From Spirochaetia bacterium UBA5368 (GTDB lineage: Bacteria > Spirochaetota > UBA4802 > UBA5368): a DNA stretch of 8,823 nt. The notes beneath the pieces are model-generated. The model was not told where the DNA came from and did no database searches. It saw only the letters and a list, made by a program, of their open reading frames with translations. The stretch spans positions 1-8,823 of the forward strand of contig DHPI01000077.1 of NCBI GenBank assembly GCA_002407865.1, in the 5' to 3' direction. Positions within the stretch are counted from its first letter, which is position 1. Every line of letters starts with the position of its first letter. A program made the position numbers and the translations under genes. Shown piece after piece: positions 1 through 6,260 of the stretch.

Positions 1-1314
1 GCCGAATTCGTTCATGCTGTTCGCGCGTATCATTTTCAGCATCCCGCGAATTGAATCGAATTCGTAGCCCCAGTGCGCGTACTTCCACGCGATAACAGGA
101 CCGGCCGAGGGATCGTATGGCATTGGATTGACGACGGGGCCGTGCGTCGAACGGAATACCGGCAGTGTAATATCCGCCTGACCGCGGACTTTTATGGTTT
201 CAGTCCTGTGTAAAGTGACATCGGCCGGCGATTCGAGATAATAATCGACGGTGTGCGCATGCCCCACCTGCATCGACCAGGCGTGGTGCGGCGTGCGTCC
301 GATGATGATGCCGGGAATGCCTGCGACGGTCATGCCGGATATATTGAGCCCGCCGGCACGGATTGAACCTTCAAGCGTGATCGACGGTACCGAAAATCCC
401 ATCTGAGGGCCAGAGTAGATGATTGGTTTTTTTCGCTTTGTCCTGTCGCCGGACACCACCCATGCGTAGCTGCCCATTGTTGCGCGCGCGTTGATTTTCT
501 CAAGATTGCCGTTGATGGTGTTACGCATCTCCACCATGCTGTCCGCGGCGTTTCGCAGGTCGGGAAAGCTGAATTCCCGTTCACCCTCCAGCGCACGCAT
601 CATGCGCTTCGGGATTATCGTTATGCCAAACCCTTCCCTGGGAATATAGGTGAGGGCGTCGGGATCGTTCAGCCATCGCAGGTCTTCGAACATCCCCGCG
701 TATTCCCCCGGAAAGTACGCCGCTAACTGTTGATACAGCGCCGCGTTTTCAATCTGTTCCGTATCGTACGCCATGGGATCGAACTCCCTCTGCAGTACCG
801 CCAGCCATGCGAGCACGTCGCGGTAGGTCCAGTCCTCGGGACTGAATGCGGCCATCACGAACTCGAACGGCAGCAGCGCGGGATCGGCGCGCACCTCGGC
901 GATGCGTCGGTTGAATCCTGCGATATAGCCGTTTACGACGCTTCTCGATTCGGTGTCGAGATTTTCGAAGGCCGCCTGCAATTCGCTGTCGGAATAGCCG
1001 GTGGTGCGCATAAAGATATCCGACGCCAACTGCGAAGGCCCGAACACCTCACAGAGCCTTCCCCGCGCCGTGCGGCGGTACAATTCCGCCTGCCACAACC
1101 GGTCTGTCGCGACGGCGTATCCCATCGCCTCCATGATATCGTACAGGTCCTCGTTTTTTGATCCGGAAATAAACCAGACTCCTTTGTCGTCGCGTGTTGT
1201 TTCGAGTTCCATGTACCAGCAGCACGGCAGCGCGACGACGATGAGCGCGCAGGCAATGAGCGCCGCACACGACCCGCGTCGCGTTCGTCTATAATCCGAA
1301 CACATAGTGCTCAT
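1..1314 (-). CDS. Penicillin acylase family Ntn-hydrolase, 5' part (runs off left edge)
   Basis: This is the N-terminal 438 codons of a penicillin G acylase family amidase; the reading frame stays open to base 1. The family is made as a precursor that cuts itself into alpha and beta chains, exposing a Ser nucleophile that hydrolyses amides (beta-lactam side chains, acyl-homoserine lactones or other N-acyl compounds). The alpha-chain signature GYAVATDRLWQAELYRR lies at about residues 61-77. The predicted cleavage is Gly281/Ser282 in MGSYAWVVSG. Gln at beta-chain position 23 (YSGPQMGF) matches the conserved GlnB23, and THGPVVN is a typical later beta-chain motif. The N-terminus has many Arg, then a hydrophobic stretch (about residues 18-34) ending in LPCC, so it is a signal peptide or anchor and the enzyme is probably extracytoplasmic. 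The start at 1314 is chosen because GGAGG (1323-1327) lies 8 nt upstream; a second ATG at 1305 is spaced too far. The substrate cannot be told, and the catalytic Asn and Arg of the beta chain lie outside the window. Confidence 0.93.
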   Translation of the reverse strand, partial: MSTMCSDYRRTRRGSCAALIACALIVVALPCCWYMELETTRDDKGVWFISGSKNEDLYDIMEAMGYAVATDRLWQAELYRRTARGRLCEVFGPSQLASDIFMRTTGYSDSELQAAFENLDTESRSVVNGYIAGFNRRIAEVRADPALLPFEFVMAAFSPEDWTYRDVLAWLAVLQREFDPMAYDTEQIENAALYQQLAAYFPGEYAGMFEDLRWLNDPDALTYIPREGFGITIIPKRMMRALEGEREFSFPDLRNAADSMVEMRNTINGNLEKINARATMGSYAWVVSGDRTKRKKPIIYSGPQMGFSVPSITLEGSIRAGGLNISGMTVAGIPGIIIGRTPHHAWSMQVGHAHTVDYYLESPADVTLHRTETIKVRGQADITLPVFRSTHGPVVNPMPYDPSAGPVIAWKYAHWGYEFDSIRGMLKMIRANSMNEFG

Positions 1315-1322
1315 GGGAAATA

Positions 1323-1327
1323 CCTCC
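1323..1327 (-). promoter_or_regulatory. Ribosome binding site of the acylase gene
   Basis: GGAGG on the minus strand, 8 nt before the ATG at 1314. It favours that ATG over the in-frame ATG at 1305. Confidence 0.7.
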
Positions 1328-1342
1328 ATTAATGTTTTATTT

Positions 1343-1369
1343 GGCGCTCGAATCGAAAAATCGGGCGCC
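1343..1369 (+). repeat. Inverted repeat upstream of the acylase gene
   Basis: GGCGCTCGA (1343-1351) faces TCGGGCGCC (1361-1369) across a 9-nt loop. The stem is 9 bp with one T-G wobble in the plus-strand transcript, or a C-A mismatch in the minus-strand one. It lies 29-55 nt upstream of the acylase start, where it could be an operator or leader hairpin. No function can be assigned. Confidence 0.35.
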
Positions 1370-1642
1370 GCACTACCCTCGATTGACGCTATTGGTAGGT
1401 GTGATAAATGCATTCTACTGATGGGTAATGATCGTAAAACGCAGTGATGTATGGTTGATCTGATTTTTTATATAGTGAATGATGAAATAATAATACTGAG
1501 TGCTCTGGAGCAATTCAATGCGGCCGGCAAAATTTCATGGCATTAAATAGCTGATGGTTGTTTCCTTTTGGTATGTAAAAATAAATATATTTTCGCGGCG
1601 CCGTAATTATGAGCTATAGTATTTTCATATTTTAATAGAAAT

Positions 1643-1647
1643 GGAGA
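1643..1647 (+). promoter_or_regulatory. Ribosome binding site deciding the receiver start
   Basis: GGAGA lies 5 nt before the ATG at 1653. The longer reading frame opens at 1641, but that ATG overlaps this site and has no purine-rich sequence of its own upstream. The start is therefore placed at 1653. Confidence 0.6.
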
Positions 1648-1652
1648 ATAAC

Positions 1653-2048
1653 ATGGGAAAAAAAATATTGATTGTCGATGACGATCAAGATATGGTGCGA
1701 ATAATTACGAAAGCCCTCCAGTTTTGCAAGTACGAAGTTCTGGTTGCGTACAATTCACGGGATGGACTCAATAAGCTTGTCGAGGAAAAACCCGATCTCA
1801 TGTTGCTTGACGTTATTCTCGAAAATAAGACGTCCGGTTTTGACATGGTATACGACATCCGGTATAAAGACAGCGAGACGCGATTCAAGGATGTGAAAGA
1901 TATTCCGATTATAATGCTCAGCGCAATTGACAGACAGGCGAAATCAAACCTGTCTATGCAGCAGAGCTCGATGATGGGAGTCAACGCGTTTTTATCAAAG
2001 CCGTTTGAAATGGACGAACTTATCGAGACAATTCGGGAGTTCGTGTGA
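1653..2048 (+). CDS. Single-domain response regulator (CheY-like receiver)
   Basis: A 131-residue protein made only of a receiver (REC) domain, with no DNA-binding or enzymatic output domain. All phosphotransfer positions are present: the acidic cluster Asp9-Asp11 (ILIVDDD), the phosphoacceptor Asp53 (LMLLDVIL), the switch Ser90 (IIMLSAID) and Lys116 (FLSKPFE). Such proteins take a phosphoryl group from a histidine kinase and act by protein-protein contact, as CheY does at the flagellar motor or as relay intermediates. The loop between beta-3 and beta-4 is longer than in CheY (about residues 71-83). It visibly resembles the second receiver at 8392-8748, sharing the pattern ILxVDDDxD, AY, GL, LLD and SKP. 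The next plus-strand gene is a chemoreceptor 414 bp downstream, so it may serve chemotaxis. Being a relative of the hydrogenase-side receiver, it may instead serve redox signalling. No cognate kinase is visible. Confidence 0.93.
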   Translation: MGKKILIVDDDQDMVRIITKALQFCKYEVLVAYNSRDGLNKLVEEKPDLMLLDVILENKTSGFDMVYDIRYKDSETRFKDVKDIPIIMLSAIDRQAKSNLSMQQSSMMGVNAFLSKPFEMDELIETIREFV

Positions 2049-2092
2049 AGGCGCGGTGACGCGGCAAATCCTCCTTATTGCTTTTGCCCGGT

Positions 2093-2134
2093 GCCCCATT
2101 TTTTCGAGTCATTGCGCGGTTGCAGAAATGGGGC
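2093..2134. repeat. Inverted repeat downstream of the receiver gene
   Basis: GCCCCATTT (2093-2101) pairs perfectly with AAATGGGGC (2126-2134), extendable by one T-G pair, around a loop of about 22 nt. It begins 44 nt after the receiver stop. No run of T follows it on either strand, so it is not a standard intrinsic terminator. It could be a 3'-end stabiliser or processing hairpin. Confidence 0.45.
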
Positions 2135-2194
2135 GCTGTCGTTATATGGGCGCCTCCCGTCTCCCGTAATCTTGATATAATTGTTGCTACGTAT

Positions 2195-2224
2195 GGATGC
2201 CGCCTGACGCTCTATGCGGCATCC
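2195..2224. repeat. Perfect inverted repeat in the chemoreceptor upstream region
   Basis: GGATGCCGC (2195-2203) is matched exactly by GCGGCATCC (2216-2224) around a 12-nt loop. There is no T-tract after it. It starts 14 nt after the TATAAT at 2176-2181, so if that were a -10 element the hairpin would sit at the very 5' end of the transcript. Confidence 0.45.
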
Positions 2225-2292
2225 CTGTCGGCAGCGCATCGCTATGAATTATTTGTCTATCATAATTTGCGTACAACCTGTGCATTTTTATG

Positions 2293-2322
2293 TTGATTAC
2301 AAATAGTACGATATGTTATTAG
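2293..2322 (+). promoter_or_regulatory. Candidate sigma-70-type promoter of the chemoreceptor gene
   Basis: TTGATT (2293-2298) as -35, an 18-nt spacer, and TATTAG (2317-2322) as -10, with TG one base before it giving an extended -10. Each hexamer matches consensus at 4 of 6 positions. The transcript would have a leader of about 130 nt. The match is modest. Confidence 0.3.
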
Positions 2323-2462
2323 TAACGATGGGTAAAGAAAGATAGTGAATAGATAGCGATGGCGCCGTGCGACATTATGAAAAAAATGGAAAACCCGGTG
2401 GAGAAGAAGGATATTTATGTACGTGTATACGGGTATATTTGGAATTATAAGGAGAAATAAAA

Positions 2463-4043
2463 ATGAACGGCATAAATTATTCTGCGAAGCAGCGACTTGA
2501 AATAAAAGGCGCGTTTCTCTATTGTGTTATACTCGCTTGCATGACGGTACTCGCCGCCGTGTTTCAGCGGCTGGGTGGCAGCGATATCCGGAACATTCTT
2601 CCCACGACGATTGCCTATGCTTTTGTAATTTTCCTCGCGAGTATTATATATAAGAGAAAGAAACAGAACAGGGATGCCGCCGCCCTTTCGTGGATTGTGG
2701 CGTTTCTCACCACCGCGTTTGCCATTTATGCGAAATATAATTACGCGCTCAAGGTCGACTGGCAGTATGCGGTTGAGGGAATCCATATAAACGCGGTTTC
2801 GATAATTACGCTGCTTGTGCTGCAGTTTCTGTATAACCGGCGTGTGTACATGTTTTTCTTCGTCATTGTGTCCGTTCATTGGTTCGTGTTTCTGTATGTG
2901 GCCTATCTTCACGGCGTGGAGATGCCAATGCAGGGAATTGTCAACGGCGTTCCCCGCCATGGCCTCATTTCACTTACGCAGATATACTTTTTTCTCGTTA
3001 TGGTGCTGGTGGGGTATATCAATTATAAAAATATTCCGGTCATAGAAGAATTCGATAACATAACCTCGACGCAGAAGGATCGAATCGAGGCGCAGGCCGC
3101 GAGGGAACGCGGTCTGGCGGGTGAAGTGCAAACCATGGTAAAAAACCTTTTCGCGAGAATGGACATGCTGAACGCCGAGCTGAAAAACTTCAACGAGAAG
3201 ATACAGGGCCAGGCCTCCACCTTCGAGGAGATGTCGGCGACGCTGGAGGAAATTCTAAGCTCATCTGAAAAGATAGCGTCGGTTGCCGAGCAGCAGGTGG
3301 ACGCGAACAGCAATATGGATTTCACCATGCAGGAATTTTTCGAGATCAAGAACCAGACAAAGGACAAGCTGAACGCGGCGTTGGAGAATCTTGATTCAGT
3401 TGTCAGGCGCACGAACGAGGGAGATGTGATATTGAGCGAGGTTGAGGCCTCAATCAACGAGATAAAACTACAGAGCGACAGAATCTCGGAAACCACGTCG
3501 CTTATTGTCGATATCGCCGATAAAATCAACCTTCTGTCGCTCAATGCGAGCATTGAAGCCGCGCGTGCGGGCGAGCACGGGCGCGGATTTGCTGTGGTCG
3601 CGGACGAGATCGGGAAGCTTGCGGCACAGACCGGCGATGGTATAAAGGAAATTGAAGCGGCGCTGTCTGTCAATACCGCCAAAACCGACGCGGGCGTCAC
3701 TACCATTAAAACGGCATCGGCGACGATCAAGCGGATGATCGAACAGATGCTTGAAAGTTCCAGCAGAATTAACGATTTGCGTGATAATATCTTTCTTGAG
3801 GAAAAATTTCTTTCAAGCATCGACAGGCAGATGAAGATGAATGTGGAGCTTTCGCGGGAAACCGGCACGGGCACCGAAGAGCAGAAGACCGCGCTGGAAT
3901 CCACATCGAAGGTGCTTGAAAACCTGAACGCCGAATTATCGACCATGGTCGACGGCATACAGCGCATCGCGAGCGCTTCGCAGGAGATATACGACGACGC
4001 GAAAATGTTGATTGCAAGGGCGGACCAGACCGTCGAAGAATAG
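2463..4043 (+). CDS. Methyl-accepting chemotaxis protein with six-helix membrane sensor
   Basis: A 526-residue chemoreceptor. The start is set by GGAG at 2451-2454, 8 nt upstream. Residues 1-190 hold six hydrophobic segments (about 16-36, 45-63, 76-93, 108-124, 128-149 and 168-188) joined by short loops, so there is no sizeable periplasmic ligand-binding domain. No HAMP domain is evident; the last helix leads into a coiled-coil signalling domain from about residue 200. The highly conserved hairpin tip that binds CheA and CheW spans about 355-388 (INLLSLNASIEAARAGE, then GRGFAVVADEIGKLA). A methylation-type helix with EEMSATLEEI lies at 255-264. The C-terminus (DQTVEE) lacks the CheR-docking pentapeptide. 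Receptors of this design usually sense membrane-linked or cytoplasmic cues, such as energy state, rather than a periplasmic solute. The ligand is unknown. The nearest upstream gene is a CheY-like receiver; no cheA, cheW, cheR or cheB is in the window. Confidence 0.95.
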   Translation: MNGINYSAKQRLEIKGAFLYCVILACMTVLAAVFQRLGGSDIRNILPTTIAYAFVIFLASIIYKRKKQNRDAAALSWIVAFLTTAFAIYAKYNYALKVDWQYAVEGIHINAVSIITLLVLQFLYNRRVYMFFFVIVSVHWFVFLYVAYLHGVEMPMQGIVNGVPRHGLISLTQIYFFLVMVLVGYINYKNIPVIEEFDNITSTQKDRIEAQAARERGLAGEVQTMVKNLFARMDMLNAELKNFNEKIQGQASTFEEMSATLEEILSSSEKIASVAEQQVDANSNMDFTMQEFFEIKNQTKDKLNAALENLDSVVRRTNEGDVILSEVEASINEIKLQSDRISETTSLIVDIADKINLLSLNASIEAARAGEHGRGFAVVADEIGKLAAQTGDGIKEIEAALSVNTAKTDAGVTTIKTASATIKRMIEQMLESSSRINDLRDNIFLEEKFLSSIDRQMKMNVELSRETGTGTEEQKTALESTSKVLENLNAELSTMVDGIQRIASASQEIYDDAKMLIARADQTVEE

Positions 4044-4275
4044 GTTTGCAGGGCTGCCCTGATTACATTGTGCAATCGAATGAGATCGGTGCGCGTATGA
4101 AAACCAATTCCGTATCGCGACGGTTAGTGCCCTTTTTCACGGCGCCTGCGTGGCGCGGTTATGCTGGGAGGCATCGCCGGCCCTGAAATTAATCGCGCAT
4201 ATAGTGTCGCTTTCTGGCTGATCGGTCCGGCCCTTTCGTGTCTCGCGGGGCCCCGGCGGCGATTTTTCTGTTCAG

Positions 4276-4303
4276 CGGGGTGATGACATCCATCATCACC
4301 CCG
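4276..4303. repeat. Perfect 11-bp inverted repeat (GGGGTGATGA)
   Basis: CGGGGTGATGA (4276-4286) is followed by a 6-nt loop and its exact complement TCATCACCCCG (4293-4303). It would form a very stable hairpin in RNA of either strand. It may act as a bidirectional stop or stabilising element between the convergent genes, though neither side has the U-tract of an intrinsic terminator. Confidence 0.55.
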
Positions 4304-4318
4304 GCTCCCCGGGCAATC

Positions 4319-4353
4319 CAGGCGCCATCGATGAAGTGATTTGATGGCGCCTG
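4319..4353. repeat. Perfect 11-bp inverted repeat containing GGCGCC
   Basis: CAGGCGCCATC (4319-4329) and GATGGCGCCTG (4343-4353) are exact complements around a 13-nt loop. Each arm holds the self-complementary hexamer GGCGCC. It lies about 35-70 nt beyond the hydB stop, where it could fold at the 3' end of the hydrogenase mRNA. No T-run follows. Confidence 0.55.
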
Positions 4354-4387
4354 AAATAGTTTGCGCCTGGAGGTGCAGGGGCGCAAT

Positions 4388-4708
4388 TTAAATTTTTATC
4401 CCCCTCGCTTTCAATTTCTTTATTTTCAGTGACCGATCGATATATTCGGTGTGCAGCAGATGATGGGCTTCATGAGAATTCGGATGTTTCAGAAAATCTT
4501 TGTATATCTGCTTTACTTCCGGATTGTCCTGCGATTTGCGCAAATTCATAATTTTATCATGCCGGTACACTCCTTCCATCCTTTCGCGCCGTAATAATAT
4601 AACCCCGAACAGTTTTTTGGTGAAGGTGCTGCCGGTAACAAACACTACGCCGGCCAGCGCGGCTGTTTTTAACATAAACCGGCGGGTAACATCGTTTCTT
4701 ATATTCAT
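4388..4708 (-). CDS. hydB: Periplasmic [FeFe] hydrogenase small subunit with Tat signal
   Basis: A 106-residue protein matching the small subunit of Desulfovibrio-type periplasmic [FeFe] hydrogenase. Residues 1-30 form a twin-arginine signal (VTRRFMLK at 7-14, then the hydrophobic stretch TAALAGVVFV). Residues about 44-93 form the small-subunit domain, with MEGVYRHD, SQDNPEVKQIYKDFL and SHEAHHLLHTEYIDRS. In the crystallised Desulfovibrio enzyme this chain wraps around the large subunit. There is no cysteine and hence no own metal cluster. It is slightly shorter than the Desulfovibrio protein, and I see no clear A-x-A cleavage site, so the signal may stay as an anchor. The ATG at 4708 is preferred over one at 4726 because GGGGG (4716-4720) lies 7 nt before it. 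The gene follows hydA by 39 nt, surely in the same transcript. Confidence 0.9.
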   Translation of the reverse strand: MNIRNDVTRRFMLKTAALAGVVFVTGSTFTKKLFGVILLRRERMEGVYRHDKIMNLRKSQDNPEVKQIYKDFLKHPNSHEAHHLLHTEYIDRSLKIKKLKARGIKI

Positions 4709-4715
4709 ATAGTAT

Positions 4716-4720
4716 CCCCC
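4716..4720 (-). promoter_or_regulatory. Ribosome binding site deciding the hydB start
   Basis: The purine run GGGGGA on the minus strand lies 7 nt before the ATG at 4708. The upstream in-frame ATG at 4726 would place this site inside the coding sequence, so it is rejected as start. Confidence 0.5.
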
Positions 4721-4747
4721 ATACATGTGTATAATGATATCATGGTG

Positions 4748-6028
4748 TTAAAAAACAAAGGTGTTTGCGGGATCAAGCGGTTGACCGCCGCCGTTGACAC
4801 AACCATCCGGACAGGTCATAACCTCGATAAAGTGATAGGGCGATCGGCCTGCCTTCACGTCTTCGACGACCGGTTTCACGTTTGACAGTCCCGATACGAT
4901 GCAGACCTTGAGCTCGGGACCGCCGGGAAGATTTACCGATGCCTCGCGGACACCCTTCGTTCCCCGAATCTGTGTAAAATCGAGATTGCTGAGAATTCTG
5001 CCGGTAACCGCCTCGTATGCGTAGCGCAGTGCCGCTTCCATAACCCCGCCGCTTACGCCGAATATCGTTGCCGCGCCGGTTGATGCCCCTAACAGCGGAT
5101 CGGCCTGTTCGTCGCTCAGGCTGGCGAAGTCAATGCCCGCCTTTTTGATCATGTATGCCAACTCGCGTGTGGTTATTGTGGCGTCGATATCGCGGTACCC
5201 GCTGGATTTCATCTCGGGCCGTAAGCCTTCAAATTTTTTTGCGACACACGGCATTATTGAAACCGTATACATGGTTTTCGGATCGATTTTCTTGTTTTTC
5301 GCGCCATAGGTTTTCGCGAGGGCCCCAAGCATTCCTATGGGCGATTTACATGTCGAGAGGTTTGGTATAAGTTCCGGATAAAATGATTCGACGAATTTTA
5401 TCCATCCCGGACAGCACGATGTAAACTGGGGAAGGGGCTTCTTTATTTTTCCGGTGATGCGGCCGACAAGTTCGGTCCCTTCCTCGATGATTGTCAGATC
5501 GGCGGCGAATTCATTATCCCAGATCACGTCGAAGCCCAGCTTTCTCAGCGCCGCGAACATCTTCCCTCCCGCGTAATCGCCGTGTTTCATCCCGAACGGT
5601 TCGCCTATCGCATAGCGGACAGCGGGGGCAGGCATGGCAACCACGGTTTTGGCAGGATCTTTTATGGCTTCCATTATCTCATCAATAAATGAGACCCTTT
5701 CCTCTATGGCGCCATACGGGCAGTTGATCAGGCACTGGGCGCAGTTAACGCAGCCGTCATAGCTTGCAATCGTATGGTGTTCGCCAGGGGTTTTACTGTC
5801 GATAATTCCGGTAGGGCAGAGTTCCGTACAGGTGTGACACCCATGGCATTTGCTTTCGTTTACCTGAAGAAAAAATGTTGTGTCGTACTTGTCGGAAGCG
5901 ATGGAGTCCATATTCATGCGCACGTGTTCAACTTCCTTTTTTCTTTCGCATCCGTACAGAGCCGTTGCCGCAGATGCGACCGAAACACCGCCAATGAGTT
6001 TAAAAAAATTCCGTCTACTTGTTTCCAT
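4748..6028 (-). CDS. hydA: [FeFe] hydrogenase large (catalytic) subunit, Tat-exported, putative lipoprotein
   Basis: A 426-residue catalytic subunit that interconverts H2 with protons and electrons. Residues 5-10 (SRRNFF) followed by K begin a Tat signal, and ALYGC places a lipobox-like cysteine at 27. Two ferredoxin-type [4Fe-4S] sites follow (Cys61, 64, 67, 71 and Cys93, 96, 99, 103). The H-cluster motifs are intact: L1 TSCCPGW (203-209), L2 MPCVAKKFE (259-267) and L3 [14 protein letters not shown] (404-417). The predicted cluster ligands are Cys206, 261, 406 and 410, and Cys205 is the proton relay. The domain order and long shared stretches ([39 protein letters not shown]) match the Desulfovibrio periplasmic enzyme. 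The protein ends 9 residues after GGGQP. The frame is open to 6220, but only the ATG at 6028 gives the Tat signal and has an upstream AAGGAG (12 nt away, rather far). It is co-transcribed with hydB. Confidence 0.96.
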   Translation of the reverse strand: METSRRNFFKLIGGVSVASAATALYGCERKKEVEHVRMNMDSIASDKYDTTFFLQVNESKCHGCHTCTELCPTGIIDSKTPGEHHTIASYDGCVNCAQCLINCPYGAIEERVSFIDEIMEAIKDPAKTVVAMPAPAVRYAIGEPFGMKHGDYAGGKMFAALRKLGFDVIWDNEFAADLTIIEEGTELVGRITGKIKKPLPQFTSCCPGWIKFVESFYPELIPNLSTCKSPIGMLGALAKTYGAKNKKIDPKTMYTVSIMPCVAKKFEGLRPEMKSSGYRDIDATITTRELAYMIKKAGIDFASLSDEQADPLLGASTGAATIFGVSGGVMEAALRYAYEAVTGRILSNLDFTQIRGTKGVREASVNLPGGPELKVCIVSGLSNVKPVVEDVKAGRSPYHFIEVMTCPDGCVNGGGQPLDPANTFVF

Positions 6029-6040
6029 AAGAGCATATTT

Positions 6041-6046
6041 CTCCTT
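6041..6046 (-). promoter_or_regulatory. Ribosome binding site of hydA (long spacing)
   Basis: AAGGAG on the minus strand lies 12 nt before the hydA ATG at 6028, longer than usual. An out-of-frame ATG at 6036 is only 4 nt from it. The wide spacing may lower the translation rate. Confidence 0.45.
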
Positions 6047-6230
6047 GTTAAGATAATCGTAATAACGGGGAAGCAGAACAGCATGTATTACCGTATTACA
6101 GTATATTCTTCCCCCGGACTCAAATAGCCGGTCTGTGCGATATGCGTTGACCGGAAAATACAGGAACAAGACGGGGTAAAGCTGAATCATGGTGTCATTT
6201 TTGTCAAGATAATAACACATAACGAATAAA

Positions 6231-6260
6231 AATATATAATTAATGGCATAAGATTGTGAA
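6231..6260 (-). promoter_or_regulatory. Candidate promoter of hydAB
   Basis: Read on the minus strand, TTCACA (6260-6255) is followed after 18 nt by TATATT (6236-6231); each matches sigma-70 consensus at 5 of 6 positions. Transcription would start near 6224 and give a leader of about 195 nt before hydA. The setting is AT-rich, so chance matches are likely. Confidence 0.35.

Larger units (their letters stand above)
1315..1652. other. Divergent intergenic region, acylase / receiver
   Basis: This 338-bp gap separates two divergent genes, so it should hold a promoter for each. The middle and right parts (about 1400-1652) are AT-rich. TATAGT at 1615-1620, about 33 nt before the receiver start, could be a -10 element, but no convincing -35 lies 16-18 nt upstream. 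I saw no plausible small protein or RNA gene. The only structured element is the inverted repeat at 1343-1369. GGCGCC occurs at 1364-1369 and 1597-1602. Confidence 0.5.
2049..2462. other. Intergenic region between receiver and chemoreceptor
   Basis: This 414-bp stretch has no believable gene. An open frame at 2078-2296 lacks a family resemblance and a good ribosome binding site, and it runs through both hairpins. The left half is GC-rich and holds two perfect inverted repeats (2093-2134 and 2195-2224). The right half is AT-rich and carries a candidate promoter at 2293-2322. A TATAAT hexamer at 2176-2181 lacks a matching -35. GGCGCC occurs at 2149-2154 and 2361-2366. The chemoreceptor ribosome binding site ends the region. 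Confidence 0.5.
4044..4387. other. Convergent intergenic region, chemoreceptor / hydB
   Basis: This 344-bp gap lies between two convergent genes, so transcripts should end here. It holds two strong inverted repeats (4276-4303 and 4319-4353) and a short one, CAGGGC-T-GCCCTG at 4049-4061, just after the chemoreceptor stop. None is followed by a T-run, so no textbook intrinsic terminator can be named. An open frame on the minus strand (4189-4386) runs through the palindromes, resembles nothing I recognise and is taken as chance. GGCGCC occurs at 4141, 4321 and 4346. Confidence 0.5.

Noticed and set aside
2078..2296. 72-codon open frame between the receiver and the chemoreceptor
   Set aside because: It spans two hairpins, has no good ribosome binding site and no recognisable motif.
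2332..2366. Possible sigma-28 (flagellar) promoter upstream of the chemoreceptor, TAAAGAAA followed by CGAT
   Set aside because: The distance between TAAA and CGAT is about 20 nt instead of about 17, and the -10 sequence is otherwise a poor match to GCCGATAA.
4049..4061. CAGGGC-T-GCCCTG palindrome after the chemoreceptor stop as a terminator
   Set aside because: The loop is too short for the full stem and no T-run follows, so it does not meet the pattern of an intrinsic terminator.
3023..4075. 350-codon open frame opposite the chemoreceptor
   Set aside because: It is the mirror of a clear chemoreceptor signalling domain; its Ser-rich composition is typical of an antisense shadow of coiled-coil codons.
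4189..4386. 65-codon open frame on the minus strand just after hydB
   Set aside because: It runs through both perfect palindromes, resembles no family and has no convincing ribosome binding site; it is best seen as chance.
5917..6036. Short out-of-frame reading frame from the ATG at 6036 overlapping the hydA start
   Set aside because: About 40 codons with no resemblance to anything. Its ATG is 4 nt from the Shine-Dalgarno sequence, but coding in the hydA frame is unmistakable. Only a remote role in translational coupling is possible.
6202..6207. Perfect TTGACA on the minus strand upstream of hydA
   Set aside because: No -10-like hexamer occurs 16-18 nt downstream (the bases there read around CAGCTT), so it is not called as a promoter.
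6029..6220. 64-residue N-terminal extension of HydA (start at 6220)
   Set aside because: The extension would bury the Tat signal inside the protein, has no family match, and the ATG at 6028 directly precedes SRRNFFK with AAGGAG upstream.
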